In this document: positions 1 through 6,935 of the stretch, piece after piece | How positions within the stretch are numbered: the first letter of the stretch is position 1 | Layout: each line of letters opens with the position of its first letter | NCBI GenBank assembly: GCA_020057245.1 | Contig: JAGVGD010000016.1 | Span: 1-55,379, forward strand | Reading direction: 5' to 3' | From: Thiobacillus sp. | GTDB lineage: Bacteria > Pseudomonadota > Gammaproteobacteria > Burkholderiales > Thiobacillaceae | DNA length: 55,379 nt | Notes under the pieces: generated by a model | What the model was told of the DNA's origin: nothing | The model's database searches: none | What the model saw: only the letters and a program-made list of their open reading frames with translations | Translations under genes and position numbers: made by a program

Positions 1-2
1 AG

Positions 3-107
3 CACGGCTGCACCGGACGCTCTGCGCCGGCGCGGCTGGCGCGCGCAATTGCGCACGCCGACACGTTCGGCCTGGCCGTACCGACGCTGCGGACTCTGGC
101 CCGCTAG
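3..107 (+). CDS. C-terminal fragment of an unidentified protein
   Basis: An open frame enters from the left edge and ends at the TAG at 105-107, giving about 34 residues ending in VPTLRTLAR. The stop overlaps by a few bases the stop of the convergent lipoprotein gene, which is a normal gene boundary and supports a real coding end. The tail vaguely resembles the helical C-terminus of ketopantoate reductases, but the fragment is too short to identify. The start lies outside the window. Confidence 0.45.
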   Translation, partial: HGCTGRSAPARLARAIAHADTFGLAVPTLRTLAR

Positions 108-583
108 ATCGCCTTGCCCTGAGGCTTGTCGTCGCCGCCGTACACGCCGCCATGGTCAAACGGCATCCAGCCGGATGACTTGTCGGTCTTGAAGCGACCC
201 TTGACGCGATACGGCACGCCGGCTGCCAGCGCGCCCGGCGACAGGCGCTTGAACTGCCGGATCAGGTTTTGGGATTGCAGGTAGGTATCGACCCGCAACA
301 GCGTACTGGCCATGGCGGGAACCAAAGTAGCCTTGCCTGAAAGCCCGTTGGCGAACGGGCGGCCGTTCACTTCCAGCTCGAATTCCAGCGCCACGATGGT
401 CAGGTCGAAATCATTTGGGTTGCTGATGCGCAACCCGACGTCCAGGCGCTGTTCCAGCAGCCCCATACTTTTGACCGCGACATCGGCCACGCTCACTTTG
501 GGGGCGACGGCATTGAAGGGCAAGCCGGAACAAGCAGCGAGCCCCAAAGCCAGAAACACCATCAGCAGACTTTGCCTCATCAT
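104..583 (-). CDS. LEA14-like (WHy domain) lipoprotein
   Basis: A 159-residue protein with a lipoprotein signal: a hydrophobic stretch ending LGLAACSG, with Cys18 as the probable lipidated residue. The mature part has the pattern of the LEA type 2 / WHy domain: the VGLRISNPNDFDL segment followed by beta strands such as LEFELEVNG. Such proteins are predicted to sit on a membrane face with a beta-sandwich domain; their role in bacteria is poorly defined. It lies 6 bases downstream of the kinase-family gene on the same strand and is probably co-transcribed with it. The ATG at 580 is an equally possible start. Confidence 0.75.
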   Translation of the reverse strand: MMRQSLLMVFLALGLAACSGLPFNAVAPKVSVADVAVKSMGLLEQRLDVGLRISNPNDFDLTIVALEFELEVNGRPFANGLSGKATLVPAMASTLLRVDTYLQSQNLIRQFKRLSPGALAAGVPYRVKGRFKTDKSSGWMPFDHGGVYGGDDKPQGKAI

Positions 584-589
584 GAATCC

Positions 590-1468
590 CTATCGAATCT
601 GCGCCAGCAGCTGTGCGGTCATGCGCGCGGCCTGCGCCGCATAGCCGCCGCCGAACAGGTTGGCGTGGTTGAGTATGTGATACAGGTTGTAGAGCGTTTT
701 GCGCACGTCATAGCCTGTATCGAGCGGCCAGTCGGCGCGGTACGCCGCATAAAACTCCGGTGCGAAGCCGCCGAACAGTTCGCTCATTGCCAGATCGCAT
801 TCACGGTCGCCGACATACAGCGCCGGATCGAAAATCACCGGCGTGCCATCGGCCAGATAGCCGTGGTTGCCGCCCCACAAATCACCATGCAGCAGGGACG
901 GCGCCGGTACATAAGCGTCGAACAGGGTATCGAGCCGCGCCAGCAAAATTTCGCCATCGCGCTGCAAGGCGCCGCCGTAGCCATTCCGCGCCGCCAACCG
1001 GAACTGGAAGCCGAGCCGTTGTTCGCGCCAGAATGCGATCCAGTCGTCCCGCCAGGCATTGGGCTGCGGCGTAGAGCCGATCCAGTTGTCGCGCGTCCAG
1101 CCAAAGCGCGGCTGCGGGATGCGGTGCAGCTGGGCGAGTTGCTCGCCGAGCCGTGCGGCGTCGCCGTGGCCACGTAATTCCAGATATTCCAGCACCAGAA
1201 ACGCCTGCCCTGCTGCCCTGCCCAGACACACCGGCTGCGGCACGCGCACGACACCCATCGCGACCAGCGCGGCGAGCGCATCGGCTTCAGCTTCGAACAA
1301 GTCCAGCCTGTCCGCGCAATTCGTTTTCACAAAGTACCGCTGCGCGCCATCCTGCAGAATCGAGGCCGTGTGGATGTCGCCGCCGGACACGCTGTGCGAA
1401 GCACGCGGCGCGAACGCGCTGCCAGTAGCGTTCGAGATCGCTTCCGCGATTGCCTCGACACCGTTCAT
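590..1468 (-). CDS. Fructosamine kinase family protein
   Basis: About 292 residues with the aminoglycoside-phosphotransferase-like fold of the fructosamine-3-kinase family. The N-terminal lobe has the ATP-binding Lys in RYFVKTN. The catalytic loop is LLHGDLWGGNHGYL (HGDxxxGN) and the metal-binding Asp is in the segment VIFDPALYVGDRECDLAM. Family members phosphorylate ketoamines on glycated proteins, and bacterial homologues are thought to act in protein repair. The start at 1468 is chosen because it begins at a typical family N-terminus and the longer frame runs into the terminator hairpin of the upstream gene. The lipoprotein gene follows after 6 bases. Confidence 0.8.
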   Translation of the reverse strand: MNGVEAIAEAISNATGSAFAPRASHSVSGGDIHTASILQDGAQRYFVKTNCADRLDLFEAEADALAALVAMGVVRVPQPVCLGRAAGQAFLVLEYLELRGHGDAARLGEQLAQLHRIPQPRFGWTRDNWIGSTPQPNAWRDDWIAFWREQRLGFQFRLAARNGYGGALQRDGEILLARLDTLFDAYVPAPSLLHGDLWGGNHGYLADGTPVIFDPALYVGDRECDLAMSELFGGFAPEFYAAYRADWPLDTGYDVRKTLYNLYHILNHANLFGGGYAAQAARMTAQLLAQIR

Positions 1469-1483
1469 TGTCAACCGCCCACG

Positions 1484-1511
1484 CAAACAAAACGCGCCCA
1501 ACAGGGCGCGT
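1484..1511 (-). terminator. Rho-independent terminator after the DUF971 gene
   Basis: Perfect 8-bp inverted repeat (ACGCGCCC at 1492-1499, GGGCGCGT at 1504-1511) with a 4-base loop. On the minus strand it is followed by a T-rich tract (TTTTGTTTG). It lies 29 bases after the DUF971 stop and just upstream of the kinase-family start, so the two genes are probably separate transcripts. Confidence 0.7.
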
Positions 1512-1539
1512 CGTTCGGTACCAAACCAGCCATCGCGAT

Positions 1540-1938
1540 TTACTTCTGCAGGACCTTGCGATCAAACATCGCGGCGATGCCGGGGTCGCGCGAGGCCTTG
1601 GCTGCTTCCATGCGCTTGAGATACTCGGCCCACATCGCGTCGTGGTTCACGCCCAGGTCGTACAGGTATTCCCAGGAGTAAATGCCGGTGTCGTGGCCGT
1701 CCGAGAAGAAGAAATTGATGCCATACAGGCCGACCGGCTCGGCCGCATTGATGATCACGCCTTTCTTGCCGGTCTGCAGCACTTCCTGCCCGGGGCCGTG
1801 ACCGCGCACTTCGGCGGACGGCGAATACACGCGCAGAAACTCGAACGGCAGCTCGAAACGCGCACCATCGGTGAACGCGATTTCCAGCTTCTTCGAAGCC
1901 TGATGCAGCTTGATGTCGGTGGGGGTGGGCATAGCCAT
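1540..1938 (-). CDS. DUF971 family protein (GBBH-like N-terminal domain)
   Basis: A 132-residue cytosolic protein of the DUF971 family, related to the N-terminal domain of gamma-butyrobetaine hydroxylase. Family hallmarks are the opening IKLHQASKKLEIAFTDG, the segment ELPFEFLRVYSPSAEVRGHG, and the C-terminal GIYSWEYLYDLG. In eukaryotes this domain binds zinc or accompanies Fe-S assembly proteins; the stand-alone bacterial function is not established. The start at 1938 (MAMPTPTD) fits the family length; an in-frame ATG at 1959 would add seven residues. Confidence 0.8.
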   Translation of the reverse strand: MAMPTPTDIKLHQASKKLEIAFTDGARFELPFEFLRVYSPSAEVRGHGPGQEVLQTGKKGVIINAAEPVGLYGINFFFSDGHDTGIYSWEYLYDLGVNHDAMWAEYLKRMEAAKASRDPGIAAMFDRKVLQK

Positions 1939-2054
1939 GTTGGACGCTCTCAAAGTCAAATCAGCGCTAAGTGTAATCCCGCGCGGCGGAGATTAAACCC
2001 CTGGCGGGCAAGGGACTGACATTCAAGGGATGGTGCTCGGGAAGAACTGAAAAC

Positions 2055-2131
2055 TGGCGCGCCCGGCGCGATTCGAACGCACGACCCCTGCCTTCGGAGG
2101 GCAGTACTCTATCCAGCTGAGCTACGGGCGC
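2055..2131 (-). tRNA. tRNA-Arg (anticodon CCG)
   Basis: A 77-nt cloverleaf on the minus strand with the 3' CCA encoded (2055-2057). The acceptor arms GCGCCCG and CGGGCGC pair. The anticodon arm is CTGCC / CTCCGAA / GGCAG, giving anticodon CCG, which reads the arginine codon CGG. The T-arm contains the canonical GTTCGAATC. It is flanked by the DUF971 gene and the divergent cytochrome gene. Confidence 0.95.
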
Positions 2132-2286
2132 CTGTATTGGGATGCAACTTCGGGTGGCGAAGCATAGCGGGTTTGCATTATGCCGTCCATCCACCAGGCT
2201 GCTGCCCGGGCGCATCGCTCTTTCCTGTCGGGGGCGCTTTCCTTATAATCCCGCCTTTCGATGCCAACCTCCAAGGATAATTTCAC

Positions 2287-3105
2287 ATGGCCGATTCGCA
2301 CGCCAAGATGACCCAAGCCACCCCGCAGGAAGTCATCATCTCGATTGTCGCAGGACTCCTCGCACCGCTGCTGGCCATTTTCCTGGTCATTCAACTGGTA
2401 CTGGGCATTCAGGACGAGCAGAAACCCGACACCACCAGCGAGGCTGCGCAAAAGGCTATCGCCGAGCGAATCAAGCCGGTTGCCCATCTGGAAGCGATCG
2501 ACGCCAACGCGCCCAAGGTCGAAAAATCCGGTCAGGAAGTTTATGACGCGATCTGCACGTCCTGTCACGCCGCAGGCGCGCTGGGCGCACCCAAATTCGA
2601 CAACAAGGGCGACTGGGGCTCCCGTATTGGCCAGGGCTACGACACACTGGTCAAGCACGCGATCGAAGGGATCCGCCAGATGCCGCCGCGCGGCGGCGGC
2701 AGTGATCTGTCCGACGTGGAAGTCGCACGCGCGGTGGCCTACATGGCCAACTCGGCGGGTGCGAAATTCACCGCGCCGGAAGCGGCCGCACCCGCCGCTG
2801 CGGCACCTGCAGCAGCCGGCGCCGCAGCGACCGCCAGCGCCGCCAAACCCGACCCGGCCAAAGGCAAGGCTGTCTATGAAGCCAATTGCGCTGCCTGCCA
2901 CGCCACCGGCGTAGCAGGTGCACCCAAGCTTGGCGACAAGGCCGCCTGGTCTACACGCATCGGCCAAGGCTTCGAGGGCCTTTACCATTCGGCCCTGAAC
3001 GGCAAAAATGCCATGCCCGCCAAAGGCGGTAACGCCGATTTGCCCGAAGCCGATCTGGCCAATGCCGTGGGCTATATGCTGGTCGAAGCAGGCGGCAAGC
3101 CCTAA
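2287..3105 (+). CDS. Membrane-anchored diheme cytochrome c5
   Basis: A 272-residue protein with one N-terminal membrane anchor (about residues 16-40) and no obvious cleavage site. Two class I cytochrome c domains follow, with heme motifs CTSCH (90-94) and CAACH (201-205). The likely distal Met ligands are Met132 (QMPPRGG) and Met243 (AMPAKGG). An Ala/Pro-rich linker (about 164-187) joins the domains, which are clearly internal duplicates. Cytochromes of this type carry electrons in the periplasm, often to terminal oxidases or denitrification enzymes. The start has the SD AAGGA 10 bases upstream. The gene appears monocistronic and is followed by a strong hairpin. Confidence 0.88.
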   Translation: MADSHAKMTQATPQEVIISIVAGLLAPLLAIFLVIQLVLGIQDEQKPDTTSEAAQKAIAERIKPVAHLEAIDANAPKVEKSGQEVYDAICTSCHAAGALGAPKFDNKGDWGSRIGQGYDTLVKHAIEGIRQMPPRGGGSDLSDVEVARAVAYMANSAGAKFTAPEAAAPAAAAPAAAGAAATASAAKPDPAKGKAVYEANCAACHATGVAGAPKLGDKAAWSTRIGQGFEGLYHSALNGKNAMPAKGGNADLPEADLANAVGYMLVEAGGKP

Positions 3106-3116
3106 CAAGCTCAGTT

Positions 3117-3140
3117 GGCGGAGGCGCAATCGCCTCCGCC
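3117..3140 (+). terminator. Perfect 10-bp hairpin after the cytochrome c5 gene
   Basis: GGCGGAGGCG and CGCCTCCGCC flank a CAAT loop, 12 bases after the cytochrome stop. There is no U-tract, so it may act as a Rho-independent-like end, an mRNA 3' stabiliser, or part of the leader of the next gene (start at 3157). Confidence 0.5.
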
Positions 3141-3156
3141 ACACGACACTTCTGCG

Positions 3157-3915
3157 ATGTCCCGCACCTGCCCACACTGTGGGAGCACCCAAATCCGCTC
3201 TGCCCGGCTGCACGCACACGATGGCGTGCGCCATATCCTGTTCGATACACCACTTCGCTGCCGCGACTGCCGGCACCGCTTCTGGACCTTCAACCCGGTC
3301 AAACCCGCCCTGTTGCTGCTGGCAGTCGCTGCACTGGTTGGCATCACCGCCTGGTTTGCGCTTGAACTGTCGGACATCACGCCTTCCAGCCGCGCAGAGG
3401 TCAGCCTGCCGCATGACCGGGCAGCGGCTGGTGACGCCAATGCCCAATTGAAGCTGGGCTTGCGCTATGCCGAAGGCAATGGGGTGATTCAGAACGACAA
3501 GGAGGCCACCAAGTGGTTTGCCCTGGCGGCTCAACAAGGACAGACCGAAGCGGAATACCACTACGGTCTTGCCCTGCTCCATGGGCGGGGCGTGGTGCAG
3601 GACTATCGGGCGGCTTTCCGCTGGATTGAAAAAGCGGCCAAACGCGGCTACCCGAAAGCGCAATACGACCTCGGCGAGTTGTACCGCTATGGCACCGGCA
3701 CCGCAGTCGACAAGCCGCGCGCCTATCTGTGGTTCAACCTCGCCGCCGCGCAGGGCATGGAGGCCGCCGCCAAGGCGCGCGACAGCCTGGTGTGGCAGTT
3801 GAGCCCCGAGCAGCTCACCGCCATGCAGGAAGAAGCGCAGCGGATGAGCCTTGCCCCGACTGCGCCCGCGATGCCCTCCTCAACAGCAACCACAACACCT
3901 GCCCCCAACCCCTAG
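3157..3915 (+). CDS. Zinc-ribbon, single-TM, Sel1-repeat protein
   Basis: About 252 residues from the ATG at 3157. The N-terminal zinc ribbon has paired cysteines CPHCG and CRDC. One membrane helix follows (ALLLLAVAALVGITAWFAL). Three or more Sel1/TPR-like repeats come next, with typical segments LGLRYAEGNGV, YGLALLHGRGV and LGELYRYGTGT. The C-terminus is Pro/Thr/Ala-rich. Sel1 proteins are usually scaffolds for protein complexes. A TTG at 3115 would extend the protein through the hairpin and is less likely. There is no strong SD before 3157, so the start is uncertain. Confidence 0.75.
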   Translation: MSRTCPHCGSTQIRSARLHAHDGVRHILFDTPLRCRDCRHRFWTFNPVKPALLLLAVAALVGITAWFALELSDITPSSRAEVSLPHDRAAAGDANAQLKLGLRYAEGNGVIQNDKEATKWFALAAQQGQTEAEYHYGLALLHGRGVVQDYRAAFRWIEKAAKRGYPKAQYDLGELYRYGTGTAVDKPRAYLWFNLAAAQGMEAAAKARDSLVWQLSPEQLTAMQEEAQRMSLAPTAPAMPSSTATTTPAPNP

Positions 3916-3933
3916 CACCTGCTCCAGGCAATT

Positions 3934-4464
3934 TCAGAAAGATTTTTCAAACTGCATGGGTGCGGCCGGTAATGCCTTGATCGGCGCGGTTGGCGCAATG
4001 ACACCCTGATTGATTGCGTTATCCTGACTGTCTGCCGCCAGCGACTCGTAGTACTGGTAGCGATGGTAGCGGCGTTCCTCGGCCGGGCTTGAAAACTGCT
4101 GCCTGGAATTCGCTGCATCCGCTGAAGTCGGCGCGCCTCCAGCCTTCATTTCCGTTGCGGCCGCATAGCCGCTCCCGGGCCGGCTTGCACTGATCGCCGC
4201 ATTCACCCGTCGCTCCATCGCGTTTGAGACTTCATCCAGAGTAATGAAATCGTCCTTGTTTGCATCGATCTCGGCAAAAAACTCCGGCATCCGTGGAAAA
4301 GCAGCATAAGCCTGCGTTCTTGAAATCTTGCCCGTATTGCCTTTGTCGACTGCCTTGAAGCGCTGCTCGAACGCAGCCTCATTGAACGCCACAGGTTCTG
4401 TTGCAGCCCCTGCAGCAGTCGCGACTGTCGACATCCAGGCCAACCCGAGTAAAGAAAAGCGCAT
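3934..4464 (-). CDS. Exported EF-hand domain protein
   Basis: A 176-residue protein with a short Sec-type signal peptide (about 1-20, ending TAAGA). An EF-hand pair follows: a degenerate first loop beginning at Asp40 ([11 protein letters not shown]) and a canonical 12-residue loop at 67-78 ([12 protein letters not shown]) with Asp/Asn/Asp ligands and a final Glu. It is therefore likely a periplasmic calcium-binding protein. The rest is low-complexity and Ala/Ser-rich with no recognised domain. It is convergent with the Sel1 gene (18 bases between stops) and divergent from hemE. Confidence 0.75.
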   Translation of the reverse strand: MRFSLLGLAWMSTVATAAGAATEPVAFNEAAFEQRFKAVDKGNTGKISRTQAYAAFPRMPEFFAEIDANKDDFITLDEVSNAMERRVNAAISASRPGSGYAAATEMKAGGAPTSADAANSRQQFSSPAEERRYHRYQYYESLAADSQDNAINQGVIAPTAPIKALPAAPMQFEKSF

Positions 4465-4613
4465 TGTCGTATCCGAAGGTATGAAGGTTTTCGACTATGC
4501 ATGAAAGCCCCCTTTGCGACAACTTCAGTCAACCCATCCGCCCGCTCCCCTCCAACATCTGCATCTTGGCCCTCGGCCTGCCAGGCTCTGGCACCGGGCC
4601 TGTTAGAATGCGG

Positions 4614-4630
4614 CCTTTGTGTACCGGCTC
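4614..4630 (+). promoter_or_regulatory. Putative hemE promoter -10 and leader motif
   Basis: TAGAAT (4614-4619) resembles a sigma-70 -10 box. It is followed at once by GCGGCCTTTGT, the same 11 bases found after the putative -10 box of hemA at 28737. No good -35 hexamer is visible. The ATG of hemE is at 4636. Confidence 0.4.
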
Positions 4631-4635
4631 ATTTC

Positions 4636-5700
4636 ATGTCCGCCCTCAAGAACGATACTTTTCTGCGTGCGCTATTGCGTCAGCCCACCGACTACACCCC
4701 GCTCTGGCTGATGCGTCAGGCCGGGCGCTACTTGCCCGAATACAATGCGACACGCGCCCGCGCCGGCGATTTTCTGACGCTCTGCAAGACGCCCGATCTG
4801 GCAACCGAAGTCACGCTGCAGCCGCTGGCACGCTATCCGCTCGACGCCGCCATCCTGTTTTCCGACATTCTCACCGTGCCCGATGCGATGGGTCTGGGTC
4901 TGTATTTTGCGCAGGGCGAAGGCCCGCGCTTTGAACGCCCGCTGCGCGACGAATGGGAAATCCGCGACCTCACCGCACCGGATCCAACCGATAAGCTCGG
5001 CTACGTGATGGATGCGGTGAAAAGCATCCGCCGCGCGCTGGATGGTTCGGTGCCGCTGATCGGCTTTTCCGGCAGTCCTTACACGCTGGCATGCTACATG
5101 GTCGAAGGCGGCAGTTCGGATGACTACCGCCATATCAAGACCATGCTGTACAGCCGTCCCGACTTGCTGCACCGCATTCTGGAAATCAATACCCGCGCAG
5201 TTACCGACTACCTCAATGCGCAGATCGAGGCCGGCGCGCAAGCAGTGATGATTTTCGACTCCTGGGGCGGCAGCCTCACCCCGCATGCCTACCGCGAGTT
5301 TTCGCTCGATTACATGGAGCGTATCGTCGCCGGCCTGATCAAGGAACGGGACGGTCGCCGTGTGCCAAGCATCATTTTCACCAAGGGCGGCGGCAACTGG
5401 CTGGAAGCCATTGCCGGTATCGGCGCCGATGCCGTGGGGTTGGACTGGAGCACCGACATCGGCGAAGCCCGCCGCCGCGTGGCGGACCAGGTTGCACTGC
5501 AAGGCAATCTCGACCCCAATGTTCTGCATGGCACACCGGAGATCATTCGCAGCGAAGTAGCGCACATTCTGAATGGCTACGGCAACCACCCCGGCCACGT
5601 GTTCAACCTCGGCCACGGCATTTCGCAGTTCACCGATCCGGAAAAAGTCAGCGTACTGGTCGAGGCCGTACACAGCCAGAGCCGCACGATTCGCGCCTGA
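4636..5700 (+). CDS. hemE: Uroporphyrinogen decarboxylase
   Basis: A 354-residue cytosolic enzyme that decarboxylates the four acetate side chains of uroporphyrinogen III to give coproporphyrinogen III, in the heme branch of tetrapyrrole synthesis. Family signatures are seen: the N-terminal substrate-binding segment [15 protein letters not shown], the second motif [17 protein letters not shown], and the C-terminal NLGHGI. The length matches the family. The ATG at 4636 is chosen because the longer in-frame extension has no homology and covers the putative promoter. Heme demand is high here, given the cytochromes and DsrJ encoded nearby; siroheme branches off one step earlier. Confidence 0.95.
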   Translation: MSALKNDTFLRALLRQPTDYTPLWLMRQAGRYLPEYNATRARAGDFLTLCKTPDLATEVTLQPLARYPLDAAILFSDILTVPDAMGLGLYFAQGEGPRFERPLRDEWEIRDLTAPDPTDKLGYVMDAVKSIRRALDGSVPLIGFSGSPYTLACYMVEGGSSDDYRHIKTMLYSRPDLLHRILEINTRAVTDYLNAQIEAGAQAVMIFDSWGGSLTPHAYREFSLDYMERIVAGLIKERDGRRVPSIIFTKGGGNWLEAIAGIGADAVGLDWSTDIGEARRRVADQVALQGNLDPNVLHGTPEIIRSEVAHILNGYGNHPGHVFNLGHGISQFTDPEKVSVLVEAVHSQSRTIRA

Positions 5701-5756
5701 GCCTGAACTTTTCCCGGCTCCGTCGCCCTAAATCGCACCTTCTTCAAGGATTCACC

Positions 5757-6593
5757 ATGAAACGTATTCTGATCAGCCTGTTTGCCCTCTTCCTCAGTTT
5801 TGGCTTTGCCGTGGACCACGCCGAAGCCAAACGCATGGGCAGCGGAAAATCGTTCGGCATGCAGCGCAGCACACCCGCCAAACAAAACGTTGCAGCCACG
5901 CCGCAGCGCCAGCAACCAGGCGCCGCGCCCACCACCGCGCCCAGGAAAAACAGCTGGATGGGGCCGATTGCCGGCCTCGCCGCAGGTCTGGGCCTGGCCG
6001 CCCTGTTTTCGCACCTGGGCATGGGTGAGGAGATGGCCAACTTCATGATGCTGGCCTTGCTGGCGCTGGCCGCATTCATGCTGTTCCGCTGGTTCATGCG
6101 GCGCAACGCACCGGCCGCTCCAGCCATGCAATATGCCGGCATGCCGCGCACCGCACCCGCTGCGTTCGACCAGAACCCGGCTGCACTCGGCAGCGCGTAC
6201 GCAGCAACCAGCGATAGCACGTTCCCACCCGGCTTTGATGCCGAGGCATTTGCCCGTGAAGCCAAGTTGAACTTCATCCGCCTGCAGGCTGCGTTCGACG
6301 CCCGCAACCTGGACGACATCCGCAGCTTTACCGCCCCCGAAGTCTTCGCTGAAATCAGCATGCAACTCGCCGAGCGCGGCGATGCCCAACAAACCACCGA
6401 TGTCATGCAGCTCAATGCCGAAGTGCTGGAAGCTGTCGACGAGGGCAACTATCACATCGTCAGCGTTCGTTTCACGGGTTTGGTACGTGAAGAGGACAAT
6501 GCTTCACCGGTCGTACTGGATGAAATCTGGCACCTGAGCAAACCGATCACAGGCCAAGGTGGCTGGGTGATCGCTGGCATCCAACAACAATAG
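5757..6593 (+). CDS. Tim44-like domain membrane protein
   Basis: A 278-residue protein with an N-terminal signal sequence (about 1-24, FALFLSFGFAVDHAEA). A basic and Gln/Pro-rich stretch follows, then one or two membrane helices (about 70-85 and 95-110, LALLALAAFMLFRWFMRR). The C-terminal Tim44-like domain (about 160-277) has the typical FAREAKLNFIRLQAAFDARN helix and the closing strands VRFTGLVRE and IWHLSKP. In mitochondria the related domain tethers the import motor; bacterial members are uncharacterised inner-membrane proteins. It follows hemE after 56 bases and may be co-transcribed. Confidence 0.8.
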   Translation: MKRILISLFALFLSFGFAVDHAEAKRMGSGKSFGMQRSTPAKQNVAATPQRQQPGAAPTTAPRKNSWMGPIAGLAAGLGLAALFSHLGMGEEMANFMMLALLALAAFMLFRWFMRRNAPAAPAMQYAGMPRTAPAAFDQNPAALGSAYAATSDSTFPPGFDAEAFAREAKLNFIRLQAAFDARNLDDIRSFTAPEVFAEISMQLAERGDAQQTTDVMQLNAEVLEAVDEGNYHIVSVRFTGLVREEDNASPVVLDEIWHLSKPITGQGGWVIAGIQQQ

Positions 6594-6935
6594 ATTTAAA
6601 AACAATGGCTTACTTGCCGACAAGGTAAATAACCCTTTTTCCATATAGGCTAGTACTAACTAACTTATGCACAGCGTTGGTGCAAGGATTCTTTTTTTAC
6701 ATTTCCCCCTTGACACGCCAGGCATGTTTATAAGCCAATGATTATCAACCAATTATTGGTTTGCCTGCTTTTTAGTCTATCGATCCCGGATGCCTGTATA
6801 CGGGCGTTTGGGACGTTTCAAACCGAATCACCCACATAATTATCCACAGACTGGGTGGACAAATCAGAATAAGACTTTCTGAACATCCACTTAGCAAGGA
6901 TTCCCCGACTTTCAGCCAGGTTTCGCCCTTAAGTT
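6594..6935 (+). promoter_or_regulatory. AT-rich region upstream of priA with two DnaA-box matches
   Basis: A 342-base gene-free stretch, distinctly more AT-rich than its neighbours. It contains TTATGCACA (6665-6673), which fits the DnaA box TTWTNCACA, and TTATCCACA (6840-6848), a perfect box in the same orientation. Between them are a TTGACA hexamer (6710-6715) and a 7-bp inverted repeat AACCAAT-T-ATTGGTT (6747-6761). This could be a DnaA-responsive control region for priA. Two boxes alone do not make an origin. Confidence 0.5.

Noticed and set aside
2122-3663. Long minus-strand open frame of 513 codons opposite the cytochrome c5 and Sel1 genes
   Set aside because: It lies antisense to genes with clear heme and repeat motifs, and runs through tRNA-Arg. 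Its translation is low-complexity with no recognisable domain; it is a by-product of high GC content.
4672-5673. Minus-strand open frame of 333 codons across hemE
   Set aside because: It is antisense to a complete uroporphyrinogen decarboxylase and shows no domain of its own.
6594-6935. Replication origin
   Set aside because: Only two DnaA-box matches, no box cluster, and no dnaA, dnaN, gyrB or gidA nearby. It is better treated as a priA control region.
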